Below, piece by piece: positions 6,723 through 14,591 of a stretch of DNA of 17,605 nt (position 1 is the first letter of the stretch; every line of letters begins with the position of its first letter). The DNA is from HRBIN12 sp964447335. GTDB taxonomy: Bacteria; Actinomycetota; UBA4738; HRBIN12. The stretch spans positions 1 through 17,605 of the forward strand of contig CAYUSA010000059.1 in assembly GCA_964447335.1 (NCBI GenBank), written 5' to 3'. A program made the translations under genes and the position numbers. The notes under the pieces were generated by a model. It saw nothing but the letters and a program-made list of their open reading frames with translations. It did no database searches and had not been told where the DNA came from.

Positions 6723-8123
6723 TCAGAACGTTCGTGGCCGGCGGTGGAGGTACCGGCCGCGGCCGGGCTCGATGTCGGCGGGCTCGCCATCCCGTGCTAC
6801 GACCGTGCCGCGCGAGATCGTGAGCGCCGGCCAGCCTGTGACCGCCATCGATGCGTAGGGGCTGTGGTCGGTGCGCATGTGGAGCGAGGGCGCGTCGAGG
6901 CGCCGCGTCGCCGCGGGGTCGAACACGACGACGTCCGCGTCCATCCCGGGCTCGAGCGCGCCCTTGCGGTCACCGAGCCCGAACAAGCGCGCCGGCGCCG
7001 TCGCGGTGAGCACGACCCAGCGCAGGAGGGAAAGGCGATCCTCCACGACCCCCTGGTAGGCGAGCGCCAAGCGCGTCTCGACGCCCGGGAGGCCGCCGGG
7101 GATCTGCGTGAAGTCCTGCCAGCCCTCGGTCCCGGCCGCCCAGCCGCGACGGCGGTCCGCGGTCGTGAAGGGGCAGTGGTCGGTCGAGATCGCGTTGAGG
7201 TCGCCCTGGGCGAGGGCGTCCCAGAGCGCCTCGCGATCGACATCCGTCCGGACCGGCGGTGTGCACATGAAGTCCTGCGCGACCTCGGGCGGCTGCCGGA
7301 GGGCGTCGTCGGTGAGGAACAGGTACTGCGGGCACGTCTCGGCCAGGACCGAGACCCCGCGGTCGCGCGCGCTGCGCACCTCGGTGAGTCCGGCCGCGCT
7401 CGAGAGGTGGACGACGTACACCGGCGCCCCGATCTCGCCTGCCAGGTCGGCGGCGACCCGGATCGCCGAGGCCTCGATCTCGGGCGGCCGGGCCTCGATG
7501 AGGCCCGCCGGGCCGGTCTCGCCGCGCGCGAGGACCTCGGCGGTGCGGCGCACGGCCTCGAGGCCGTCCTCCGCGTGCACGCAGACGAGCACGCCAGCGC
7601 CGCGCGCGGCGATGAGCGCGCGGCGGAGCGTGGGTGGGTCCACCATGAGCCGCTCCGGGTACGCGAGGTAGAGCTTCACGCTCGTCACGCCCTCGGCGAC
7701 GAACGACCGGAAGCGCCCGAGCGCCTCGGCCTCGTCCTCGGGGACCTCCGTCACCGTGAGGTGGAAGCCGTAGTCGATCGCGGCGCGGCCTTTCGCCTTC
7801 GTGTGCCACTCGCGCAGGGCCTCGTCCGGCGACTCGCGCCCCGCGCCCGCGAAGTCGATGACGGTGGTCGTGCCCCCGCACGCCGCTGCGACCGTGCCGC
7901 TCTCGAAGTCGTCGGCCGAGCGCACGGCGCCGACGGGCAGGTCGAAGTGGGTGTGGGCGTCCACCCCGCCGGGGATCACGAGCGCACCCCCGGCGTCGAT
8001 CACCTCGCAGCCCGTGGGGTCGAGGCCGGGGCCGACGGCGGCGATCCGCTCGCCATCCAGGAGCACGTCCGCCGCAACGCTTCCACTCCGTTCCACGACC
8101 GTGCCACCGCGAACGAGCAGCAT
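6723..8123 (-). CDS. dihydropyrimidinase / D-hydantoinase family amidohydrolase
   Basis: A 466-residue zinc amidohydrolase that opens cyclic imides (dihydropyrimidine or hydantoin rings) to N-carbamoyl amino acids. All metal ligands are readable: DAHTHF (His57, His59), the carboxylated lysine in SVKLY (Lys150), His183 in VHAEDG, His239 in HLSS, and Asp315 in STDHCPF. Length and ligand positions are those of the hydantoinase family. AGGAGG 8 nt upstream fixes the ATG at 8123. It is divergent from the operon starting at 8162, across 38 bp. In the E. coli purine locus the counterpart is hyuA, acting with a carbamoyltransferase and a diaminopropionate lyase; here a carbamoyltransferase and two PLP enzymes lie next door. 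Substrate is inferred. Confidence 0.93.
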   Translation of the reverse strand: MLLVRGGTVVERSGSVAADVLLDGERIAAVGPGLDPTGCEVIDAGGALVIPGGVDAHTHFDLPVGAVRSADDFESGTVAAACGGTTTVIDFAGAGRESPDEALREWHTKAKGRAAIDYGFHLTVTEVPEDEAEALGRFRSFVAEGVTSVKLYLAYPERLMVDPPTLRRALIAARGAGVLVCVHAEDGLEAVRRTAEVLARGETGPAGLIEARPPEIEASAIRVAADLAGEIGAPVYVVHLSSAAGLTEVRSARDRGVSVLAETCPQYLFLTDDALRQPPEVAQDFMCTPPVRTDVDREALWDALAQGDLNAISTDHCPFTTADRRRGWAAGTEGWQDFTQIPGGLPGVETRLALAYQGVVEDRLSLLRWVVLTATAPARLFGLGDRKGALEPGMDADVVVFDPAATRRLDAPSLHMRTDHSPYASMAVTGWPALTISRGTVVARDGEPADIEPGRGRYLHRRPRTF

Positions 8124-8131
8124 CCGGGCCC

Positions 8132-8137
8132 CCTCCT
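8132..8137 (-). promoter_or_regulatory. Shine-Dalgarno of the hydantoinase gene
   Basis: AGGAGG on the minus strand, 8 nt before the ATG at 8123. It occupies one end of the 38-bp divergent spacer. Confidence 0.8.
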
Positions 8138-8149
8138 CGCGTCGGGGCC

Positions 8150-8155
8150 TATCAT
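8150..8155 (+). promoter_or_regulatory. candidate -10 (TATCAT) of the catabolic operon
   Basis: TATCAT ends 6 nt before the TTG at 8162 and 12 nt before an in-frame GTG at 8168. No Shine-Dalgarno precedes either, so leaderless or near-leaderless translation is likely. On the opposite strand the same bases read ATGATA, so the element may also serve the divergent hydantoinase. Confidence 0.42.
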
Positions 8156-8161
8156 CGTGGA

Positions 8162-9664
8162 TTGAGCGTGCAACGTCCGGGGTTGGCTCGTGGGTCGACG
8201 GACGCCTCCGTGCTCGAGCGGACCGTGGGACGGTTCCGGGAGGCGGGCGTCGCCCTCCCCACCTTCGGCGAGCTGGCCGACCCGACCACGATCCCGGACC
8301 GGGTCGTCCGCGCCCTCGAGGCTGTCGATCCCGACGCGGCGCACCCGCTGAACCTGTTCCGCGTGCACTGGTACAACGGCCCCGTCCGCCGCACGCGCGT
8401 CCCCGTGCCCGAGCACGTCGTCCTGCCGAGCGCGCTCACCGGCGTGCAGGCCCGCATCGTGGTCGCGCTCGGCGACCGGTTCCCGATGATCGGGGCCCAC
8501 AAGGTCCTCGCGGCGTACGGCTGCCTGGTGCCCGAGGTCGTCACCGGCGCGTTCGACCCGACGACGCATCGCGCGGTGTGGCCCTCGACCGGCAACTACT
8601 GCCGGGGCGGCGTGGCGATCAGCCGGATCATGGGCTGCCGCGGCGTGGCCGTCCTGCCCGAGGGCATGAGCCGCGAGCGCTTCGAGTGGCTCGAGCGCTG
8701 GGTCGCCGACCCGGCCGACATCATCCGGACGCCCGGGGTCGAGAGCAACGTGCGCGAGATCTACGACGAGTGCAAGCGCCTCGCGACCGACCCCACGAAC
8801 GCGATCTTGAACCAGTTCTCGGAGTACCCGAACCACCTCGTGCACGAGATGGTCACCGGCCGAGCGCTAGCCCACGTGTTCGAGACGATGCTGGAGCGCG
8901 AGCCCGGGTTGCGGCTCCGCGCGTTCGTCTCGGCGACCGGGTCGGCCGGCGCGATCGCGGCAGGGGACCACCTGAAGGACCGCTACGGCACGGCGATCGT
9001 CGCGGCCGAGGCGCTCGAGTGCCCCACCTTGCTCCGCAACGGGTTCGGCGAGCACAACATCCAGGGGATCGGCGACAAGCACGTGCCCCTCATCCACAAC
9101 GTGATGAACACGGACGTGGTCGTCGACGTGAGCGACCGCGACACCGACGCGCTCAACGTCCTGTTCAACTCTGTCGACGGCCGGGCCTACCTGGCGGGGC
9201 GCGGCATCGATGATGCGACGATCGCCGCCCTCGACTCGTTCGGGCTGTCGAGCATCTGCAACGTGCTCGGCGCCATCAAGGTCGCGAGGCTGCTGCGGCT
9301 CGGGCCGGACGACGTGATCGTGACGATCGCGACGGACGGCGCCGCGCTGTACCGGACCGAGGTGGACAAGGTCCTCGCGCGTGACTTCCCGGACGGCTTC
9401 GGCCCAACCCAGGCCGCCGAGACCTTCGGCCGCTCGCTCGAGGGTCAGGGCACCGACGACATGCTCGAGCTCACGCTCGAGGACCGCGAGCGCATCTTCA
9501 ACCTCGGCTACTTCACGTGGGTCGAGCAGCAGGGCACCTCGATCGAGGACTTCGAGGCCCGCCGCTCCCAGGGCTTCTGGCGCGGGCTCCGGGACGCGGT
9601 GCCGGCGTGGGACGAGGCGATCCGCGAGGTCAACGCCCGGACCGGCGTGCTGGAGGCCCTGTAG
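8162..9664 (+). CDS. PLP-dependent fold-type II enzyme (cysteine synthase/threonine dehydratase superfamily), first of two
   Basis: About 500 residues, longer than typical cysteine synthases (about 310). The PLP lysine is probably Lys114 in MIGAHKVLAAYG. STGNYCRGG (142-150) is the phosphate/substrate loop, in place of the usual TSGNTG. ATGSAGAIAAGDHLKDRYG resembles a PLP-phosphate-binding glycine stretch. The C-terminal 150 residues (TIATDGAALYRTEVDK onward) extend past the core fold. Members catalyse beta-elimination, beta-replacement or deamination of amino acids. In this locus an ammonia-lyase or deaminase role on an amino acid released from ring breakdown is plausible, but that is inferred. 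The start is TTG 8162 or GTG 8168. GGAGG near its end serves the next gene, which starts immediately after the stop. Confidence 0.82.
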   Translation: MSVQRPGLARGSTDASVLERTVGRFREAGVALPTFGELADPTTIPDRVVRALEAVDPDAAHPLNLFRVHWYNGPVRRTRVPVPEHVVLPSALTGVQARIVVALGDRFPMIGAHKVLAAYGCLVPEVVTGAFDPTTHRAVWPSTGNYCRGGVAISRIMGCRGVAVLPEGMSRERFEWLERWVADPADIIRTPGVESNVREIYDECKRLATDPTNAILNQFSEYPNHLVHEMVTGRALAHVFETMLEREPGLRLRAFVSATGSAGAIAAGDHLKDRYGTAIVAAEALECPTLLRNGFGEHNIQGIGDKHVPLIHNVMNTDVVVDVSDRDTDALNVLFNSVDGRAYLAGRGIDDATIAALDSFGLSSICNVLGAIKVARLLRLGPDDVIVTIATDGAALYRTEVDKVLARDFPDGFGPTQAAETFGRSLEGQGTDDMLELTLEDRERIFNLGYFTWVEQQGTSIEDFEARRSQGFWRGLRDAVPAWDEAIREVNARTGVLEAL

Positions 9665-11011
9665 GTGGGGCCGGCCACGCTCGTCGTGTGCGCCGGGTGC
9701 GGCTACCGAGCGCCGGACGACGAGCCGTACCCGTTCCGCTGCCCGGAGGCCGGGACCGACGACGTCGACCACGTCATGGTGCGCGAGCTCGACCCCGACC
9801 GGGTCGAGTTCCCGAGCGGCGACGAGCCGAACCCGTTCGTCCGCTACCGCGAGCTCTTCCACGGCTATCACCTCGGGCGGCATCACGGGCTCACCGACGC
9901 CGACCTCGTCGGCATCGCCGAGGGCCTCGACGCGGCGGTCGCGAAGGTCGAGGGCCACGGGTTCGTCGAGACGCCGTTCGCGCCGGCGCCGGCGCTGAGC
10001 GAGCGGCTCGGCTTCGAGGTGTGGGTGAAGGACGAGACCGGCAACGTGTCGGGTTCGCACAAGGCGCGCCACGCGATGGGCGTGATGCTGCACCTGCTCG
10101 CCGTCGAGCGCGCCGGGCTCGCGCCGGACGGCCCGGCGCCGGAGCTGGTGATCGCGAGCTGCGGGAACGCGGCCCTCGGCGCGGCCGTCGTGGCCCGCGC
10201 CGCCGAGCGCACCCTGCGTGTCTTCGTCCCGACGTGGGCCGACCCGGTCGTGCTCGCGCGGCTCGAGGCGCTCGATGCCGTGATCGAGGTCTGTCCGCGC
10301 GAGGAGGGCGTGCCGGGCGACCCCGCCTACCACGCGCTCCGGCGCGCGATCGCAGGCGGCGCGGTGCCGTTCACGACGCAGGGTCCCGACAACGGGCTCA
10401 CGATCGAGGGCGGGGAGACGCTCGGCTACGAGATGGTCTCGGCGCTGCGACGGGCCGACACGGGCCTCGACCGGCTCGTCGTGCAGGTCGGCGGGGGCGC
10501 GCTCGCGAGCTCGCTCGTCCGCGCGTTCGAGGACGCCGCGCTGCTCGAGGCGCCCGAGCGCCTGCCGACGATCCACGCCGTGCAGACCGAGGGCGGTCAC
10601 CCGCTCGAGCGCGCGTACATGCGCGTGCGTGAGCGCGTCGGCGACGGCGGATCGCCGGCCCGGATCGTGGAGGCGCTCGAGTACGCGCGCGCCCACCGTT
10701 CCGCGTTCATGTGGCCGTGGGAGGACGAGCCGACGAGCGTCGCCACCGGGATCTTGGACGACGAGACCTACGACTGGGCCGCGGTCGTCGCGGGCATGCT
10801 CGCGACGGACGGCTCACCGGTCGTCGTGTCCGAGGAGGCGCTCGAGGAGGCGAACGCGCTCGCGCGCGAGGCCACCGGCATCGACGTGGATCACACGGGC
10901 TCCTCGGGCCTCGCCGGCCTGCTGGAGCTCGCGCGCCGTGGCGAGATCGGGAAACAGGAACGGGTCGCCGTGCTGTTCACGGGGATCCGAAGGAAGGAGG
11001 CAACGACATGA
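9665..11011 (+). CDS. PLP-dependent fold-type II enzyme (threonine synthase/diaminopropionate lyase-like), second of two
   Basis: A 448-residue protein with GTG start directly after the previous TAG; GGAGG (9652-9656) lies 8 nt upstream. The N-terminus has Cys9, Cys12 and Cys26, a partial zinc-ribbon as in some threonine synthases. The PLP lysine is Lys133 in VKDETGNVSGSHKARHA. ASCGNAALGA (165-174) contacts substrate, and QVGGGALASS (274-283) binds PLP phosphate. The order of motifs resembles threonine synthase and, in the KDE...K segment, diaminopropionate ammonia-lyase YgeX (VKDESKRFGLNAFK). It is longer than YgeX and diverged. A deaminating lyase for 2,3-diaminopropionate or a related amino acid is a reasonable hypothesis. 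Its stop overlaps the next ATG (ATGA). Confidence 0.83.
   Translation: MGPATLVVCAGCGYRAPDDEPYPFRCPEAGTDDVDHVMVRELDPDRVEFPSGDEPNPFVRYRELFHGYHLGRHHGLTDADLVGIAEGLDAAVAKVEGHGFVETPFAPAPALSERLGFEVWVKDETGNVSGSHKARHAMGVMLHLLAVERAGLAPDGPAPELVIASCGNAALGAAVVARAAERTLRVFVPTWADPVVLARLEALDAVIEVCPREEGVPGDPAYHALRRAIAGGAVPFTTQGPDNGLTIEGGETLGYEMVSALRRADTGLDRLVVQVGGGALASSLVRAFEDAALLEAPERLPTIHAVQTEGGHPLERAYMRVRERVGDGGSPARIVEALEYARAHRSAFMWPWEDEPTSVATGILDDETYDWAAVVAGMLATDGSPVVVSEEALEEANALAREATGIDVDHTGSSGLAGLLELARRGEIGKQERVAVLFTGIRRKEATT
10994..11000 (+). promoter_or_regulatory. Shine-Dalgarno of the carbamoyltransferase
   Basis: AAGGAGG, 7 nt before the ATG at 11008. It supports that start against longer in-frame readings that run upstream through the PLP gene. 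Confidence 0.85.
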
Positions 11012-11961
11012 GGAGCTTCGCCGGACGGGACATCCTGTCGCTGAAGGACTTCGAGCACGAGGAGTTCATGCGGGTGTTCGAGGTGTGCGACCGCCTGCTG
11101 CCGCACGCCCGCGACCGCAGGAACACCGATCTGCTGAAGGACAAGACGCTGCTCACGGCGTTCTACCAGCCGAGCACGCGCACGCGCATGGCCACCGAGG
11201 CGGCGATGCACCGCCTCGGCGGGCACGTGCTCGGGTTCTCGGACGCGAAGATGACACGCGCCGGCGACTTCTACCAGGAGTCCATCAAGGACACCGTCCA
11301 CATGCTCGAGTACTACGCCGACGTGATCGCGATGCGGCACTTCGAGCAGGGGGCGCCGGCCGAGGCCGCGAAGCACGCCTCGATCCCGGTCATCAACTGC
11401 GGCGATGGCTGGGGCGAGCACCCCACGCAGGTCCTCACCGACCTCTACACGACGTGGAAGGAGAAGGGCCGCCTGGACGGCCTGACGTTCCTGCTCGTGG
11501 GCGACATGCGGATGCGCACGATGCACTCGATCCTGTACGCGTTCTCGCGCTTCGACGTCGAGTCCTACGTCGTCGGCCCGCCCGAGATGTCGCTCCTGCC
11601 CGAGTTCAAGGCCGAGCTCGACGAGCGCAACGTGCGATACACGGAGGTGGGCTCGGTCGCCGAGTGCATCGCCGACTGCGACGTGATCTACATGGAGCCG
11701 GTCGTGCAGCCCGACTACACGAAGAGCCGCGACGAGCGCTCGGGCGACGTCGGACTCACGCCCGAGGCCTACCGCGTCACCCGTGAGCTGCTGCGGGACA
11801 AGGGCAAGAGCGACGCGATCGTCCTGCACTCGCTCCCGCGGATGGACGAGCTGCCGGTCGACGTGGACGACACGCGGCACGCCCGCTACTGGACGGAAGC
11901 CTTCAACGGCGTCGTGATGAGGATGGCGCTGCTCGCGCTGGTGCTCGGCGCGGTCGAGTAG
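11008..11961 (+). CDS. aspartate/ornithine carbamoyltransferase family protein, PyrB-like with altered amino-acid site
   Basis: A 317-residue protein of normal ATCase length. The carbamoyl-phosphate site is kept: STRTR (56-60), MRH (109-111), HPTQ (138-141), and Arg170 in GDMRMRTMHS. The C-terminal HSLPRMDE (274-281) and DVDDTRHARYW also follow PyrB. The parts that hold aspartate in E. coli ATCase differ: the 80s loop SLGKKGET is replaced by RAGDFYQE (Lys84 lost), and the Arg229 region MTRVQ becomes MEPVVQ. It probably carbamoylates, or in reverse phosphorolyses, a different amino acid. No other pyrimidine-synthesis genes are nearby, whereas YgeW carbamoyltransferase is part of the E. coli purine locus. 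Residue equivalences are by eye. Confidence 0.88.
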   Translation: MRSFAGRDILSLKDFEHEEFMRVFEVCDRLLPHARDRRNTDLLKDKTLLTAFYQPSTRTRMATEAAMHRLGGHVLGFSDAKMTRAGDFYQESIKDTVHMLEYYADVIAMRHFEQGAPAEAAKHASIPVINCGDGWGEHPTQVLTDLYTTWKEKGRLDGLTFLLVGDMRMRTMHSILYAFSRFDVESYVVGPPEMSLLPEFKAELDERNVRYTEVGSVAECIADCDVIYMEPVVQPDYTKSRDERSGDVGLTPEAYRVTRELLRDKGKSDAIVLHSLPRMDELPVDVDDTRHARYWTEAFNGVVMRMALLALVLGAVE

Positions 11962-11965
11962 CACC

Positions 11966-11973
11966 GGAGGAGG
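11966..11973 (+). promoter_or_regulatory. Shine-Dalgarno deciding the start of the xanthine-dehydrogenase-like fusion
   Basis: GGAGGAGG ends 8 nt before GTG 11982. It overlaps the in-frame GTG at 11973, which therefore cannot be the start. Confidence 0.8.
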
Positions 11974-11981
11974 TGAGGTCC

Positions 11982-14591
11982 GTGGACCTCACGCTGAACG
12001 GCGAACCGGTCTCGGTCGACGTACGGCCGGGCATGAGCCTGCTCGAGCTGCTGCGCGAGGAGCTCGGCGTCACCTCGGTGAAGGACGGCTGCGCGCCCGA
12101 AGGCTCGTGCGGCGCCTGCACGGTGCTGATGGACGGCAAGGCTGTGGTCTCGTGCGCGCAGAAGGCCGACCACGCCGGGGGCCGGACCATCGTCACGCAG
12201 GAGGGCCTGCCCGCCGACGTGCGCGAGCGCTGGGCCGACTGCTTCGTCGCGGCCGGCGCCTCGCAGTGCGGGTTCTGCTCACCCGGCATCGTGATGAAGG
12301 CCGAGGCGCTCCTCGCGCGGACCGACGCGCCCACCCGCGAGCAGGTCGTCCACGCGCTCGTGGGGAACCTGTGCCGATGCACCGGCTACGTGAAGATCCT
12401 CGACGCGGTCGAGCTGATGGCCGGCGCTCGGCGCGGCGAGCCGGTGCCCGAGCCCGAGCGCTCGGGCCGCGTGGGGACCCGCGCCCCTCGGTACCTCGGG
12501 CGCGAGCTCGCGCTCGGCGACAAGCCATACGTGAACGACCTGCGGCCCGAGGGGTTGCTGCACGGCGCGCTCCGCTTCTCCGAGCATCCGCGCGCGAGGG
12601 TGCTCTCGGTCGACACGTCGGCGGCCGAGACGTCCCCGGACGTGGTCGCCGTCCTCACGGCGGCGGACGTGCCCGGCGAGCGCGTGCAGGGGCTCATCAC
12701 GCGCGACTGGCGTCAGCTCGTGGCCGTCGGCGAGACGACGAGCTACGTCGGCGACGCGCTCGCGGTCGTCGTAGCTGGGTCCCGCCACGCCGCTCGCGAG
12801 GCGGCCGCGCTCGTCGAGGTCGGGTACGAGGTGCTCGAACCGGTCACCGACCCGTTCGCCGCGCTCGAGCCCGACGCGCCCGCGCTCCACGAGGGCGGCA
12901 ACCTGCTATCGACCTCGGTCGTGCAGCGCGGCGACGTCGACGCCGAGCTCGCCGGCGCCGCCCACGTCCTCACCGAGACCTTCCGGACCCAGTTCGTCGA
13001 GCACGCGTTCCTCGAGCCCGAGTCGGCGCTCGCCGTGCCGGGGAAGGACGGCTCGGTGCACGTGTCGTCGCAGGGGCAGGGCGTGTGGGATGACCGGCGG
13101 CAGATCGCGTCGTTCCTCGGCGTGCCCGAGGACCGCGTCCGCGTGACGCAGGTCGCGAACGGCGGGGCCTTCGGCGGGAAGGAGGACCTGAACGTGCAGT
13201 GCCACGCGGCGCTCGGCGCCGTGCGGACGGGGCGACCGGTGCTGCTCACGCTCTCGCGTGCCGAGAGCATCCGGTTCCACCCCAAGCGGCACCCGCTCAC
13301 GATGACCTACACGGTCGGCTGCGACGCCGAGGGCCACCTGCTCGGCGTGCGCGCTCGGATCGTCGGGGACACCGGTGCGTACGCGAGCGTCGGCGACAAG
13401 GTGCTCGAGCGCGCGTGCGGGCATGCGTGCGGCCCGTACCGGTTCCCGGCCGTCGACGTCGAGGCGAAGGCGGTCTACACGAACAACCCGCCGTGCGGCG
13501 CGATGCGCGGGTTCGGCGTGAACCAGGTCGCGTTCGCGATCGAGGGCATGCTCGACCGCCTGGCCGAGCGCGTCGGCATCGACGCCTGGGAGATGCGGTG
13601 GCGCAACGCGCTCGAGGTCGGCGAGCGGTTCGGCACCGGGCAGGTGCTCGGGCAGGGCGTCGGGATCAAGGCGTGCCTCGAGGCCGTGCGCGACGGGTTC
13701 CACTCGGCACGGTACGCGGGCATCGGCTGCGGGGTGAAGAACACGGGCATCGGCAACGGCCTCGTCGAGATGGGCCGCGCGATCCTGCGCCCCGAGACCG
13801 ACGGCACCGTGACGTTGTTCCACTCCTGGACCGAGATGGGCCAGGGCGTGCACACGGTGCTCCGGCAGATCGCGTGCGAGGAGCTCGGCCTGCCCGCCGA
13901 TCGGATCACCGTGGTCGTCGACACCGTCCGCGAGCTCGATACCGGGCAGACGACGGCCTCGCGCTCCACGGTGCTCGGCGGCCGAGCCGTCCAGGTGGCC
14001 GCGGGCAAGCTCGTCGACGCGCTCGACGGGCGGCAGCTCGAGGACCTCGCCGGCCAGGAGTTCCGCGGCGAGATCACGATCGACTGGACGAGCCCGCCCG
14101 GCGTGGACGTCGAGGACCCGGTCACGCACTTCGCGTACGGGTGGGCCGTGCAGGTCGCGATCCTGGATGACGAGGGACGGGTCGCGAAGGTCGTCGCCGC
14201 GCACGACGTCGGCCGGGCGATCAACCCCACGCTGCTCGAGGGCCAGATCGAGGGCGCGGTCCACATGGGCCTGGGGTTCGCGCTCACCGAGGAGTTCGTC
14301 GTGGAGGACGGGGTTCCCGTGACGACGACGCTGAAGTCCCTCGGCATCGTGCCGGCTCGGCACATGCCGGAGGTCGAGGTGCTCCTCGTCGAGGTCCCGC
14401 AGCCCGAAGGCCCGTACGGCGCGAAGGGCGTCGGCGAGATCGGGCTCGTGCCGACGGCGCCCGCGGTGGCCGGCGCGCTCCACGCGTTCGACGGCACGTG
14501 GCGGACGCGGCTGCCGATGCGGGACTCTGCGGCGGCGCGCGCGGCGGTCCCGAGGCACGTGGCGGCCTCGCGCGAGGGGTCGGCGCGATGA
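11982..14591 (+). CDS. molybdenum hydroxylase (xanthine-dehydrogenase type), fused 2Fe-2S and molybdopterin subunits; Se-dependent XDH-like
   Basis: An 869-residue fusion. Residues 1-160 are the two-[2Fe-2S] small subunit: Cys37, 43, 46, 58 (proximal) and Cys96, 99, 131, 133 (CGFC, CRCTGY). From about residue 165 it is the large subunit: hammerhead domain (YVNDLRPEGLLHGALRFSEH), GGAFGGKED (394-402), Glu428 in SRAES followed by HPKRHP, Arg509 in MRGFGVNQ, and the likely base Glu819 in GAKGVGEIG. The HPKRHP...GDTGAYAS segment and the fused layout resemble selenium-dependent xanthine dehydrogenases, as I recall that family; selenium itself cannot be seen. It would hydroxylate a purine or similar N-heterocycle. 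The FAD subunit is encoded separately at 16932. The last 4 bases overlap ssnA. Confidence 0.9.
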   Translation: MDLTLNGEPVSVDVRPGMSLLELLREELGVTSVKDGCAPEGSCGACTVLMDGKAVVSCAQKADHAGGRTIVTQEGLPADVRERWADCFVAAGASQCGFCSPGIVMKAEALLARTDAPTREQVVHALVGNLCRCTGYVKILDAVELMAGARRGEPVPEPERSGRVGTRAPRYLGRELALGDKPYVNDLRPEGLLHGALRFSEHPRARVLSVDTSAAETSPDVVAVLTAADVPGERVQGLITRDWRQLVAVGETTSYVGDALAVVVAGSRHAAREAAALVEVGYEVLEPVTDPFAALEPDAPALHEGGNLLSTSVVQRGDVDAELAGAAHVLTETFRTQFVEHAFLEPESALAVPGKDGSVHVSSQGQGVWDDRRQIASFLGVPEDRVRVTQVANGGAFGGKEDLNVQCHAALGAVRTGRPVLLTLSRAESIRFHPKRHPLTMTYTVGCDAEGHLLGVRARIVGDTGAYASVGDKVLERACGHACGPYRFPAVDVEAKAVYTNNPPCGAMRGFGVNQVAFAIEGMLDRLAERVGIDAWEMRWRNALEVGERFGTGQVLGQGVGIKACLEAVRDGFHSARYAGIGCGVKNTGIGNGLVEMGRAILRPETDGTVTLFHSWTEMGQGVHTVLRQIACEELGLPADRITVVVDTVRELDTGQTTASRSTVLGGRAVQVAAGKLVDALDGRQLEDLAGQEFRGEITIDWTSPPGVDVEDPVTHFAYGWAVQVAILDDEGRVAKVVAAHDVGRAINPTLLEGQIEGAVHMGLGFALTEEFVVEDGVPVTTTLKSLGIVPARHMPEVEVLLVEVPQPEGPYGAKGVGEIGLVPTAPAVAGALHAFDGTWRTRLPMRDSAAARAAVPRHVAASREGSAR

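Noticed and set aside
6414..8165. 583-residue plus-strand open frame
   Set aside because: Antisense to the hydantoinase, whose metal ligands are all present; no motif in this frame.
8867..10696. 609-residue minus-strand open frame opposite the PLP genes
   Set aside because: It is Arg/His/Asp/Val-rich with no recognisable motif, and lies antisense to two proteins with clear PLP motifs. A shadow of high-GC codon use.
11008..11961. Housekeeping pyrB of pyrimidine biosynthesis
   Set aside because: The aspartate-binding loop and arginine differ, and no pyrC, carA/B or pyrR lies nearby. Dihydropyrimidinase-type motifs in the 6723 gene fit hydantoinase better than dihydroorotase.
11008..11961. Canonical knotted carbamoyltransferase YgeW
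   Set aside because: The sequence follows PyrB (GDGWGEHPTQ, HSLPRMDELPVDVD), lacks YgeW's extra segments and is about 80 residues shorter.
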